Assembly: GCF_009695745.1 (NCBI RefSeq)
Contig: NZ_VUNH01000001.1
Location: 310,001-374,000 of the forward strand
Source of the DNA: Pyramidobacter porci
GTDB lineage: Bacteria > Synergistota > Synergistia > Synergistales > Dethiosulfovibrionaceae
DNA: 64,000 bases
Reading direction: 5' to 3'
In this document: in pieces, positions 9,395 through 17,597 of the stretch
Layout: each line of letters opens with the position of its first letter
How positions within the stretch are numbered: position 1 is the stretch's first letter
Notes under the pieces: generated by a model
The model's database searches: none
Seen by the model: only the letters and a program-made list of their open reading frames with translations
Told to the model about the DNA's origin: nothing
Translations under genes and position numbers: made by a program

Positions 9395-9427
9395 ATGAAT
9401 AAAAATACAACGAGGAGGTCTGTGTGA
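9395..9427 (+). CDS. Possible 10-codon leader ORF ahead of the TRAP solute-binding gene
   Basis: ATG AAT AAA AAT ACA ACG AGG AGG TCT GTG TGA. Its AGG-AGG codons are themselves the Shine-Dalgarno sequence of the next gene, and its stop is directly adjacent to that gene's ATG at 9428. GAGGAT lies 7 bases upstream. It may be translated and couple to the gene, or it may be chance. Confidence 0.3.
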   Translation: MNKNTTRRSV

Positions 9428-10426
9428 ATGAAAAAAATATTGGCGTTGTGTGTCGTTCTTTCCGCACTTTGGGGGAGCGCTGCCGGAGCTGACACGCCGT
9501 CGCAGCTCAAGTTTATGGCAGGGCCTCCGGGCGGCAACTGGTTCGCTCTCGGCGGAGAACTGGCCGATCTCTGGAGCAAGGAAGTCATGCCCACCACCAG
9601 CGTCACGGGCGGCGCGGTCGCCAACATCATCAACGCGCACATGAGAAAGGGCGATCTCGGCTTCTCCAACACTTCCATGATTGCCGTGGCTCAGAAGGGC
9701 ACCGACCTCGGCACGTTCAAAACGAAAAGCGACAACGCCAAGCTCCTTGCCAACCTGTACACTCAATACACCTACTTCATCGCCCGCAAGGACTTTGCCG
9801 AGAAGAACGGCATCAAGACCGTCGACGATCTGGTCAACAAGAAGCTCGCCTTCCGTTTTGCCACGCTGAAGACGGGCACGGGATCCGAATTCGTCGTCAA
9901 GAACGTTTTCGAGTCCGGATTCGGCATCGACTACCGCAAAGCCTTCAAGGAATGGGGCGGCACGGTGGAGTACGCCTCCTATTCGGGCGGCGCGGATCTG
10001 ATCGCGGACAACCACCTTGACGTGTTCGCCTTCTCCGTCGGCAAAGTCGCCGCGATCGTCATGCAGATCGAAAGCACCACCGACGTCATCCTGCTCGGCA
10101 TGAGCCAGGAAGCTCTGGACAAAGTGGGCGAAGCGATCGGCACCGTCACCTTCCTGATCGACCCCGGCATTTACAAGTCCGTTCCCGCCGGCGCCGAGCC
10201 CGTCAAAGTCGTCGGCGACTACACAAGTATCGTGGTGCGCGGCGATCTCGACGATCAGGTCGTTTACGATCTCTGCAAATCCATGTACAACAACGTGGAA
10301 ATGCTGGCCAAGGGCGTGAAGGATATCGCCGAGCTCGATCCCAAGACGGCCGTTCCCGCCAAGGGGCTCGAGTCTCATCCCGGCGCCGTGAAGTTCTGGA
10401 ACGAGGCCAGCGGCAAAATCCAATAA
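9428..10426 (+). CDS. TAXI family TRAP transporter solute-binding protein
   Basis: The 332-residue periplasmic receptor of a TRAP-TAXI importer, which uses ion gradients to take up organic or amino acids. A cleavable signal peptide (MKKILALCVVLSALWGSAAGA) occupies residues 1-21. The family motif GGNWFALGGELADLW follows at about 36-50, with the SVTGGAVANIINAH and ADNHLDVFAF stretches typical of the fold. GAGGAGG gives a strong ribosome-binding site. The fused permease follows 174 bases downstream after a hairpin, which fits the need for more receptor than permease. The ligand cannot be told from sequence; glutamate-like acids are a common guess for this class. Confidence 0.93.
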   Translation: MKKILALCVVLSALWGSAAGADTPSQLKFMAGPPGGNWFALGGELADLWSKEVMPTTSVTGGAVANIINAHMRKGDLGFSNTSMIAVAQKGTDLGTFKTKSDNAKLLANLYTQYTYFIARKDFAEKNGIKTVDDLVNKKLAFRFATLKTGTGSEFVVKNVFESGFGIDYRKAFKEWGGTVEYASYSGGADLIADNHLDVFAFSVGKVAAIVMQIESTTDVILLGMSQEALDKVGEAIGTVTFLIDPGIYKSVPAGAEPVKVVGDYTSIVVRGDLDDQVVYDLCKSMYNNVEMLAKGVKDIAELDPKTAVPAKGLESHPGAVKFWNEASGKIQ

Positions 10427-10501
10427 GGATACGGGGCTCCGCTTGGGGGCGCGCCGCAAATCGTCTCAAAAAAATATCGAAGCGCGAACGGGGAAATCCC
10501 C

Positions 10502-10530
10502 AAGAAGGCAGGCTCCAGGCCTGCCTTCTT
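10502..10530 (+). terminator. Intercistronic hairpin between TRAP receptor and permease
   Basis: Perfect 12-base arms (10502-10513 and 10519-10530) around a 5-base loop, with only a weak T-rich tail. It is probably a partial terminator or an mRNA-stabilising stem that sets the receptor-to-permease ratio. Confidence 0.65.
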
Positions 10531-10600
10531 CTGTACTTCCTGAGATTCCTTGCTCGTAGCGTGACGAGATCGCGCAGCTGACAAAAAAGGATGATGGTCG

Positions 10601-12535
10601 ATGACAAAAAGGAAACTCGATGGAATCGTTGCGAAAGGTCTGTGGCTTTATGTACTGGCCATGGGGATCTTTCACCTTTATACCGCAGTTTTCGGAGCCT
10701 TCGAAGCGTACCTTCAAAGAGCGATTCACCTCACATGGGTCCTGCCGATGGTCTTCGTCGTCTATCCCATGTTCGAAAACAAAAAATCGGCGCAGTCCCA
10801 GACGGCCGTGCCGTGGTACGACTGGTGTTTCGCTGTTGTTTCCGCCGTGCCCGGCATCTATATCATGCTCAACTACAACATGATCGTCGAGCGCATGATC
10901 GGCGTCGACGAGATTACGGCGATCCAGCTGATTCTCGGCACGATCGTCGTCCTCGCTTTGATTGAGGCGACCCGCCGCGCCGTGGGGCTTCCCATCATTC
11001 TCGTCTCGCTCGCTTTTATGGGCTACTGCATGTATTACATGATGACCGACATCGCCACGCAGAGCGGGACGCTGGGCAACTTCTCGCTCGCCAATTTCTG
11101 CGATTGGTTCTCGGGCGCTTTCAAACTTTTGATCGAGGAGATGTACCTGACCGACGAGGGCATTTACTCGTCTTCGCTGGGCGTTTCGGCGACGCTGGTC
11201 ATGATCTTCCTGATCTTCGGCGGCTTTCTCGAGAACAGCGGCGTCGGCGAGTATTTCATGGAATTCGCTCAGGCCTTCACGGGAACTCAGGCCGGCGGTC
11301 CCGCCAAAATCGCGGTCGTCAGTTCCTGTCTTTTCGGTTCGATCTCCGGTTCCGCCGTCGCCAACGTGTACGGCACGGGGACGTTCACCATTCCTCTCAT
11401 GAAGCGCATCGGCTACAAGCCTTACTTCTCGGGCGCAGTCGAGGCCGTGGCAAGTTCCGGCGGGCAGATCATGCCGCCGGTCATGGGAGCCGGAGCTTTC
11501 GTGATGGCTTCGTTCCTCAACGTTCCGTTCAGCCGGATCGTCGTCGCCGCGATTCTTCCGGCGCTGCTCTACTACGCCGCCGTCCTCGTCATGGTCCACC
11601 TGACCGCCAAGCGCGACGGGCTCAGGGGGCTGCCGCCCGAAGAGCTGCCTGAGAAAAAGAGCGTGCTGAAACGCGCCTACATGATGTCGCCCATAATTCT
11701 TCTCGTCTATCTGCTCCTCGACGGCTACACGCCCATGTATGCCGCCATCGCCGGCATCGTTTTGGCCTGGGGCGTTTCGCTGCCCAATCCCAAGCGCCGC
11801 ATGGGGCCAAAGGGCATCCTGCGCGCCATTCACGACGGCGCCAAAGGAATCCCCGTGGTCTGCACCGCCTGCGCTTCGGCCGGCTTCGTTCTCGGAGCCG
11901 TGGCTCTTTCCGGCATTGGCCCGAAAATCGTCAGCGCGGTCCTTTCGGTGTCCCACGGCATTCCCGTGCTCACGCTGCTGCTGATCGCCGTGGTCTGTCT
12001 GATCCTCGGCATGGGGCTGCCGACGACGAGCGCCTACATTCTCGCGGCGTCATTGAGCGTTCCGGCGCTCGGTCAGCTTCACTTCAACAGCATCGCCGCC
12101 CACATGTTCGTGTTCTATTATGCGATCATCTCCAACATCACGCCTCCCGTCGCCCTTGCCGCGTACGCCGCGGCGTCCATCGCCGAGGATTCGCCCAACA
12201 AGACGGGATGGGCCGCCTGCCGGCTGGGATTTCTGGCCTTCGTCATTCCTTTTGCGTTCTGTTACGACGGCGGTCTGCTGCTCCAACTCGACTGGACGCA
12301 CAACGTCATCTCCATCGTCAGCGGCGTCGCGCTGGTGTTCGGCATCGGTTTCAGTTTTACCGGCTATTGCGGCGGCAGAATCCCGATGTGGAGCCGCGTC
12401 CTTTTCGCGGCCTTCGGACTGGCATCCATGTGGAAGAGTTCTCTGGTTTCTCTCGGCGGAACGGCGGCGATTTTCGTGTTGTACATCTTTTGTCAGAAGG
12501 TTTTCGCCGATAAAAAAGCGTCTTCCGCGATTTAA
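10601..12535 (+). CDS. TRAP transporter fused permease (DctQ-DctM), TAXI type
   Basis: A 644-residue inner-membrane protein. The N-terminal part (about 1-170, four hydrophobic spans) corresponds to the small DctQ subunit and the rest to the 12-helix DctM subunit, fused as is usual for TAXI systems. Typical DctM stretches are present: GSISGSAVANVYGTGTF, ASSGGQIMPPVMGAGAF and LGMGLPTTSAYI. The ATG at 10601 is preceded by AAAGGATG. It works with the receptor encoded just upstream and is followed by a good terminator, so the two genes form a complete transport operon. Confidence 0.94.
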   Translation: MTKRKLDGIVAKGLWLYVLAMGIFHLYTAVFGAFEAYLQRAIHLTWVLPMVFVVYPMFENKKSAQSQTAVPWYDWCFAVVSAVPGIYIMLNYNMIVERMIGVDEITAIQLILGTIVVLALIEATRRAVGLPIILVSLAFMGYCMYYMMTDIATQSGTLGNFSLANFCDWFSGAFKLLIEEMYLTDEGIYSSSLGVSATLVMIFLIFGGFLENSGVGEYFMEFAQAFTGTQAGGPAKIAVVSSCLFGSISGSAVANVYGTGTFTIPLMKRIGYKPYFSGAVEAVASSGGQIMPPVMGAGAFVMASFLNVPFSRIVVAAILPALLYYAAVLVMVHLTAKRDGLRGLPPEELPEKKSVLKRAYMMSPIILLVYLLLDGYTPMYAAIAGIVLAWGVSLPNPKRRMGPKGILRAIHDGAKGIPVVCTACASAGFVLGAVALSGIGPKIVSAVLSVSHGIPVLTLLLIAVVCLILGMGLPTTSAYILAASLSVPALGQLHFNSIAAHMFVFYYAIISNITPPVALAAYAAASIAEDSPNKTGWAACRLGFLAFVIPFAFCYDGGLLLQLDWTHNVISIVSGVALVFGIGFSFTGYCGGRIPMWSRVLFAAFGLASMWKSSLVSLGGTAAIFVLYIFCQKVFADKKASSAI

Positions 12536-12550
12536 CGAAATCTTCTCTCA

Positions 12551-12581
12551 AAGCCCCGTTTGGCGCGGGGCTTATTTTTTT
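12551..12581 (+). terminator. Terminator of the TRAP operon
   Basis: AGCCCCG/CGGGGCT stem (12552-12558 and 12666-style partner at 12566-12572) followed by a run of seven T. Confidence 0.85.
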
Positions 12582-12593
12582 GTTCCCGAGGCA

Positions 12594-12622
12594 TGGACAT
12601 CGAAGCCGCCTTTAGGTAAGAT
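12594..12622 (+). promoter_or_regulatory. Promoter of tex
   Basis: TGGACA (12594-12599), a 17-base spacer, then TAAGAT (12617-12622), about 50 bases ahead of the tex start. Confidence 0.6.
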
Positions 12623-12674
12623 ATGCGGTGGCTTTGGCAGTTCCGCACAGCACATCGAAAGGAGTTCTTCATTT

Positions 12675-14834
12675 ATGGCCGATTACACAGGGCGTATCGC
12701 CCAGGAATTGAAACTTCCCGTCAGCGGCGTCGGCGCCGTCGCCGAACTTCTCGCGGAAGGGTGCACAGTCCCTTTCATTGCCCGCTATCGCAAGGAGAAA
12801 ACCGGTTCCCTCGACGAAGTCGCGATCACCGCGATCCGCGACGGGCTGGCCCGAATCGAAGAACTCGAAAAACGGCGCGAGGCGATTCTGGGGTCGCTGA
12901 CCGAGCGCGGCATCCTTACGGAAGATCTGAAAAAGACGATCGATGCCGCTGCGACGGTGACCGCGCTGGAAGACGCCTATCTTCCTTTCCGTCCCAAGCG
13001 CCGGACGCGCGCGCTGGTCGCCCGTGAAGCAGGGCTCCAGCCGCTGGCCGACGCTCTGCTGGAACAAAAGGGACGCGACCCGCGGGAACTGGCCGCAAGC
13101 TACGTGAACGAGAAAAAAGGAATCGCCGACGCCGACGCCGCTCTGGCCGGCGCGCGCGACATCATCGCCGAAAACGTCAGCGAAAATCCGTCGGTCCGTC
13201 AGGACATGCGCGTGATCTTTGTCCGCTTCGGCGTCTGCACCTCCTCGGTCGTCGAAAAAAAGAAAGAGGAACCGGAAGCGGCGACGTACGCCGATTATTT
13301 CGACTGGAAAGAGCCGCTCCTGCGCGTTCCTTCCCATCGCCTGCTGGCGGTGATGCGCGGAGAGAAGGAAGGCTACCTCTCCTTTTCGATCCGCCCCGAG
13401 GAAAAGCTGGCGCTGGAAAAACTTTACGCGCGTTACGTCACGGGAAGCGGCGAAGATTCCCGGCAAGTCGAAGCGGCCGTCACCGACGGCTATCGCCGCC
13501 TGCTGGCGCCTTCCATGGAAACGGAAGCCCGCAGCACGCTGAAAAAACGCGCCGACGCCGACGCCATCGCCATTTTCGCCCGCAATCTCCGCGAGCTGCT
13601 GATGGCTTCGCCTTTCGGCGCCCGTCCCCTCGTGGCCATCGACCCGGGGGTCAGGACGGGCTGCAAGGTCGTCTGCCTCGACTCCAAAGGCGATCTGCTG
13701 CACCACACGGTCATTTTCATCCAGCGCTCCGACGCCCAGTACGTCCAGGCCGGCGCAACCATCCGCGCGCTGGTAGCGCGGTTCAAGCCCGACGCGGTCG
13801 CCGTCGGCAACGGCACGGCCAGCCGGGAAACGGAAGAGTTCCTGCGCGGTCTTGACCTGGACATCCCCATTATCGTCGTCAGCGAAAGCGGCGCCTCAGT
13901 CTATTCGGCTTCGGAACTGGCCCGCAAGGAATTTCCCGATCAGGACGTGACGGTTCGCGGCGCGGTTTCGATCGGACGGCGCCTCATGGATCCGCTGGCG
14001 GAACTCGTGAAGATCGATCCCAAATCGATCGGCGTCGGCCAGTATCAGCATGACGTCGATCAAAAGCAACTCAAAAACGCCCTGGACGACACCGTCATCT
14101 CATGCGTCAACGCCGTCGGCGTCGATCTGAACACCGCCAGCGCCAAACTGCTGTCCTACGTTTCCGGGCTGACGCCGTCGCTGGCCGACAACGTCGTGAA
14201 ATTCCGCGAAAGCGAGGGGCCCTTCAGGCGGCGCCAGGACGTGCTGAAAGTTCCCCGTCTGGGGCCCAAAGCTTATCAGCAGGCCGCCGGCTTTTTGCGC
14301 ATCCGCGGCGCCGAGAATCCTCTCGACGCCAGCGCGGTCCATCCCGAAAATTACGGCATCGTCGACGCTATCGCCGCGGATCAGAACTGCACCGTCGCCG
14401 ACCTGATCGCCGCCAAAGACCTGCGCGGCAAAATCGACTTGAATCGCTACGTCACCGACGAGGTCGGCCTGCCCACGCTCGAGGACATCCTCTCCGAACT
14501 GGAAAAGCCCGGGCGCGACCCCCGCAGCGCGTTGGAGATCTTTTCCTTCGATCCCAACGTGCGCGAACTGACCGACCTCGAGCCGGGCATGAAACTGCCG
14601 GGCATCGTCTCCAACGTCACGGCCTTCGGCGCGTTCGTCAACATCGGCGTGCATCAGGACGGGCTCGTCCACGTCAGCCAGATGGGGCGTTACGTGAAGG
14701 ACATTTCCAGCGTGCTTCATCCCGGCATGGCGGTGGAAGTCTACGTCCTCGACGTGGACGTCAAGCGGCGCAGGATCTCTCTGCGCATGGAACTCGGCAA
14801 AAAAAACGCCCGCGAAAAAAGCGCGGTCAAATAA
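12675..14834 (+). CDS. tex: Tex family RNA-binding transcription accessory protein
   Basis: A 719-residue cytoplasmic nucleic-acid-binding protein. The order is an N-terminal helical Tex domain (GCTVPFIARYRKEKTGSLDE at about 30-49), a YqgF/RuvX-like RNase H fold in the middle (VAIDPGVRTGCKV), helix-hairpin-helix modules, and a C-terminal S1 RNA-binding domain (GMKLPGIVSNVTAFGAFVNI to the RRRISLRM region). The family contributes to transcription and RNA surveillance and is often needed for toxin expression or stress survival. The ATG at 12675 was chosen because GGAG lies 10 bases upstream and homologues begin here; the open frame extends much further upstream without evidence of coding. It is monocistronic between its own promoter and terminator. 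Confidence 0.95.
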   Translation: MADYTGRIAQELKLPVSGVGAVAELLAEGCTVPFIARYRKEKTGSLDEVAITAIRDGLARIEELEKRREAILGSLTERGILTEDLKKTIDAAATVTALEDAYLPFRPKRRTRALVAREAGLQPLADALLEQKGRDPRELAASYVNEKKGIADADAALAGARDIIAENVSENPSVRQDMRVIFVRFGVCTSSVVEKKKEEPEAATYADYFDWKEPLLRVPSHRLLAVMRGEKEGYLSFSIRPEEKLALEKLYARYVTGSGEDSRQVEAAVTDGYRRLLAPSMETEARSTLKKRADADAIAIFARNLRELLMASPFGARPLVAIDPGVRTGCKVVCLDSKGDLLHHTVIFIQRSDAQYVQAGATIRALVARFKPDAVAVGNGTASRETEEFLRGLDLDIPIIVVSESGASVYSASELARKEFPDQDVTVRGAVSIGRRLMDPLAELVKIDPKSIGVGQYQHDVDQKQLKNALDDTVISCVNAVGVDLNTASAKLLSYVSGLTPSLADNVVKFRESEGPFRRRQDVLKVPRLGPKAYQQAAGFLRIRGAENPLDASAVHPENYGIVDAIAADQNCTVADLIAAKDLRGKIDLNRYVTDEVGLPTLEDILSELEKPGRDPRSALEIFSFDPNVRELTDLEPGMKLPGIVSNVTAFGAFVNIGVHQDGLVHVSQMGRYVKDISSVLHPGMAVEVYVLDVDVKRRRISLRMELGKKNAREKSAVK

Positions 14835-14844
14835 ATCCGGCAGT

Positions 14845-14883
14845 GAAGAGGCCGTCTCCCCGAACCGGCGAGACGGCCTCTTC
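14845..14883 (+). terminator. Terminator of tex, probably bidirectional
   Basis: Perfect 14-base arms (about 14845-14858 and 14870-14883) between the convergent ends of tex and the ybjQ homologue. Confidence 0.75.
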
Positions 14884-14884
14884 G

Positions 14885-15217
14885 TTATTTGTCATTGAAT
14901 TTATAAGCGGTGCCGACTGCAACGACTTCGGCGGCGCCGCCGGCGACCTGAGGCGCCATGAACTGGATCGCGTAAACCCCGTCGGCCCCTCTCTCGCAAG
15001 CTTTTTCACCGAGCCGCGCGATGGCTTTTTCGGTGCTCATCCGCAGCAGCTCGGTGTATTGTTTCAGCTCGCCGCCCACCGACATGTTCCTGAGGGTGGC
15101 CAGGGCATCGCCCAGGATCGAGGTGCTGATCACGCAGCTGCCGGTCACCAGCCCGAGCTCCGCGACGCCCGGCGGGGGGACGGCCCCCGTGGAAAGAGCG
15201 ATCTCTTTTTTATCCAT
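14885..15217 (-). CDS. YbjQ/UPF0145 family protein
   Basis: A 110-residue protein of the YbjQ family (putative heavy-metal-binding domain, function not settled). The typical patterns are LGLVTGSCVISTSILGD near residue 21, a central run of GGELKQYTELL and RADGV-like CERGADGVYAIQF, and the C-terminal VGTAYK. GGAGAGATG precedes the ATG. It is the last gene of a minus-strand run, pncA - unknown 524-residue protein - ybjQ, with gaps of under 40 bases. Confidence 0.85.
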   Translation of the reverse strand: MDKKEIALSTGAVPPPGVAELGLVTGSCVISTSILGDALATLRNMSVGGELKQYTELLRMSTEKAIARLGEKACERGADGVYAIQFMAPQVAGGAAEVVAVGTAYKFNDK

Positions 15218-15252
15218 CGTCCGTCATCTCTCCCCGATAAGCCGGCGCGCCG

Positions 15253-16827
15253 TCAGCGCAGATATTTTTGCCAGAGCCGGGCAGCGCCCAGCAGCGCCAG
15301 CGCGATCCCCGCGTAAAGCAGATAGTTTTCCGCCCGGTGCAGCAGATAGGCCGCGCCGCTCTGCCATGGAACGCGCGCCGCCTTGGGCAGGGATTTCATC
15401 CGCTCGATCTCCCGAGCGATCTCGCCGGGCGTTTTTCCGTCGGCGAAAAAACGTTCCGCCTGCGCCGGCGGCACTTCGTTCATGACCCACTGCACGCTCT
15501 CGGCGGGAAGCTGCGCCGCCGCTTCCCGCACCGCTCTGGGGCGAAGCGCGAGCCATCCGAGCGTTTGCAGCGAAGCCGCATTGGGAAGGTATTTGTCCCA
15601 GACGAGCCGGGGCAGATTTCGGAAAAGAGAAAAATATTCTTTCCCGGCGACGGCAAACCACTGACGGGCCAGCAGCGTGTCCCCCTGCGCCAGAATCTCT
15701 CTGAAAGCGGCGATGTCTTCCGCTTCGCTCTCGACGAGAATTCGGCCGAAATTCTCCACGATCGAACTGTAGCTCAAGGAATCGTTGAGCGGCCTGACGC
15801 TGATCAGACGGTCGATAAAATTCTTCTGTTCGGCTTCGGACATGCGCTCGGTCATGCGGCGGAACGTCGAAGAGGCAAGAATGGCCTTCGTGTCTTCGTC
15901 GCGGCGGGCCATGCGCCCCTGAATTTCCTCGAGTTCGGAGCGGACGCCCTTTCTCAGCGTCCGCCAGTAAATTTGGGGAGCTTCCGTCCGGTAATAATCG
16001 TCGTAGCGGACGATCAGAGCCGCGCGAAGTTTGGCCGGCGATTCCCAGACTTCCACCGCAAAGGAACCGACGTCATAAAGAGCCCAGCCCAACGTGAACA
16101 GCGCGCCGACTCCGGCGGCGGCCATGAGAACTTTTCGGCCCAGCCCCTTGCCGAAAACGGACAGCGCTTTTCTCCCCAAGGTACGGCGCAGGAGCTTGCG
16201 CCCCAGCATTACGCCCAGAAAAGCGGTGGAACCGGCCAGGGAAAGCTCGGGGCGCCCTCGGATCTTCTTCGTCAGGGATTCGCCGAGGACGGCGCGGTTC
16301 TGAGCGGCGGCGCGGCGCACCTGTTCTTCGAAAAAAAGCCGCACCGACGGGGCGTTGACGAGCGCCCCCACCCGCGAGGCCAGCAGCGCCTGATCGTACG
16401 CCGAAAGGCGATCCAGATACGTGTCGGTGAAAGAGTCTTCCGTGATCGCAAGGAAACGGTCGTAATCGCCGCGGAACGCCTCGGGAATTTTGTCCTGAAG
16501 CCTCTGGGCAACGCCGTCCAGATCCATGGCGACCTGAAGAGCGCCCGTCAGCCTGCCGCCCGACAAGTTGTCCGCAAAGACACGGTCCGCCGCCGCCGTC
16601 AGCTTGTCGCTCATCCCCTCGCGCTGCCAGAGCGCGTCGTAATCCTTAAGGAACGACGATTCGATTTCGTCGAGGAAGCGCCGGCGAGTTTCGGCGTCCT
16701 GAAAGAGCACCGTTTCGTCGTACGCGATCGCGTCTTTTTCGTATTTCTGAACGGCCGCCGGAAGCCGTCCGCGCATGCCCAGAAAAACGGCGGCCGCCAC
16801 GACGAGACCGAGAAGTTTTTTGCACAT
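15253..16827 (-). CDS. Unknown 524-residue membrane-anchored protein
   Basis: I do not recognise this family. There is an uncleaved-looking N-terminal hydrophobic segment (residues 3-19), a long charged helical region (about 25-190), a basic/hydrophobic block with likely membrane spans at about 196-262 (STAFLGVMLGRKLL... ALFTLGWALYDVGSFAVEVW), then another long helical charged region rich in Glu and Arg. A last transmembrane helix lies at the C-terminus (about 500-518) with a basic tail. This suggests a protein held in the inner membrane with a large soluble domain on one side. GAGGAAG precedes the ATG. It lies 37 bases after pncA and 35 bases before the ybjQ homologue, so it is co-transcribed with both. 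Confidence 0.75.
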   Translation of the reverse strand: MCKKLLGLVVAAAVFLGMRGRLPAAVQKYEKDAIAYDETVLFQDAETRRRFLDEIESSFLKDYDALWQREGMSDKLTAAADRVFADNLSGGRLTGALQVAMDLDGVAQRLQDKIPEAFRGDYDRFLAITEDSFTDTYLDRLSAYDQALLASRVGALVNAPSVRLFFEEQVRRAAAQNRAVLGESLTKKIRGRPELSLAGSTAFLGVMLGRKLLRRTLGRKALSVFGKGLGRKVLMAAAGVGALFTLGWALYDVGSFAVEVWESPAKLRAALIVRYDDYYRTEAPQIYWRTLRKGVRSELEEIQGRMARRDEDTKAILASSTFRRMTERMSEAEQKNFIDRLISVRPLNDSLSYSSIVENFGRILVESEAEDIAAFREILAQGDTLLARQWFAVAGKEYFSLFRNLPRLVWDKYLPNAASLQTLGWLALRPRAVREAAAQLPAESVQWVMNEVPPAQAERFFADGKTPGEIAREIERMKSLPKAARVPWQSGAAYLLHRAENYLLYAGIALALLGAARLWQKYLR

Positions 16828-16864
16828 TTCACGCTTCCTCAGGCGCTCGGCCGGCTCGGAAACA

Positions 16865-17434
16865 TCAGAATTCGACCTTGGCGAGAGGCAGAACCGCCGC
16901 TCCGGCCGCTTCCATCTCGGCGAAAGCCTTTTCGCCGTCGTCCGGGTTCACGTTGACGGCGCGGCAGCCGTCGCTGACCACCAGCACGTCGAATCCCGCC
17001 TGCAGCGCGTCGAGGACGCTCGCCTTGACGCAATAATCCGTCGCCAGCCCGCAGATGATCAGACGCTCGATGCCCGCGTCATGAAGCACGCCGGCCGCCT
17101 GCGTGCCGTCAAAAGCCGAATAGGCTTCGGCGTTCGCGTCCGTCCCCTTGTTAAAGACCATCACGTCCACCGGCAGCTGCAGATCGGGGTGAAATTCCGC
17201 CCCGTTTTGTCCGGCCACGCAGTGCATCGGCCAGGGACCGCCGAAGTCCTTGAAACTGCAGTGATTGGCAGGATGCCAGTCGCGGCTGGCCAACACCGGG
17301 CAGCCGCGTTCGGCGGCCATCTGGATCAACCGGTTGCAGACCGGGACGACCGCAGTGCCGTCCGGAACCGCCAAAGCGCCGTTTTCACAGAAGTCATTCT
17401 GAACGTCGATAATAAAAAGCGCCGTTTTTTTCAT
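16865..17434 (-). CDS. pncA: Nicotinamidase / pyrazinamidase
   Basis: Hydrolyses nicotinamide to nicotinate in the NAD salvage pathway. The 189-residue isochorismatase-fold protein carries the catalytic triad Asp (DVQNDF, residue 10), Lys (in FNKG) and Cys (ATDYCV), and the metal-binding SRDWHPANH stretch. The ATG at 17434 has GAGGAGG upstream and gives a family-length protein; an upstream in-frame start would add 25 unlikely residues. A nicotinate phosphoribosyltransferase gene at 31.8-32.9 kb would use its product. First gene of a three-gene minus-strand operon. Confidence 0.93.
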   Translation of the reverse strand: MKKTALFIIDVQNDFCENGALAVPDGTAVVPVCNRLIQMAAERGCPVLASRDWHPANHCSFKDFGGPWPMHCVAGQNGAEFHPDLQLPVDVMVFNKGTDANAEAYSAFDGTQAAGVLHDAGIERLIICGLATDYCVKASVLDALQAGFDVLVVSDGCRAVNVNPDDGEKAFAEMEAAGAAVLPLAKVEF

Positions 17435-17513
17435 GCAGAAAACCTCCTCAAGTACATTCCGAAAAGTCTTCGTCCAAAAAAGCAGCTTCGCGGAATTGGA
17501 TTGAATCATTCAT

Positions 17514-17543
17514 ATTATACCGCACACAAAAGAGGATTGTCGT
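17514..17543 (-). promoter_or_regulatory. Probable pncA operon promoter
   Basis: On the minus strand TATAAT occupies 17519-17514, with a weak CGACA-containing -35 region about 18 bases further upstream. It is 80 bases ahead of the pncA start. Confidence 0.5.
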
Positions 17544-17597
17544 GATAGTATAAGACATTCAGGTATCTAGGCGCAAAAAGCCGAAGGAGATTTGTCG

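Larger units (their letters stand above)
9114..9427. other. 314-base divergent intergenic region with the TRAP promoter and a 10-codon leader ORF
   Basis: It holds the start region of the HAD gene on the minus strand, a strong plus-strand promoter at 9277-9306 and a mini-ORF at 9395-9427. I see nothing else. Confidence 0.6.
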
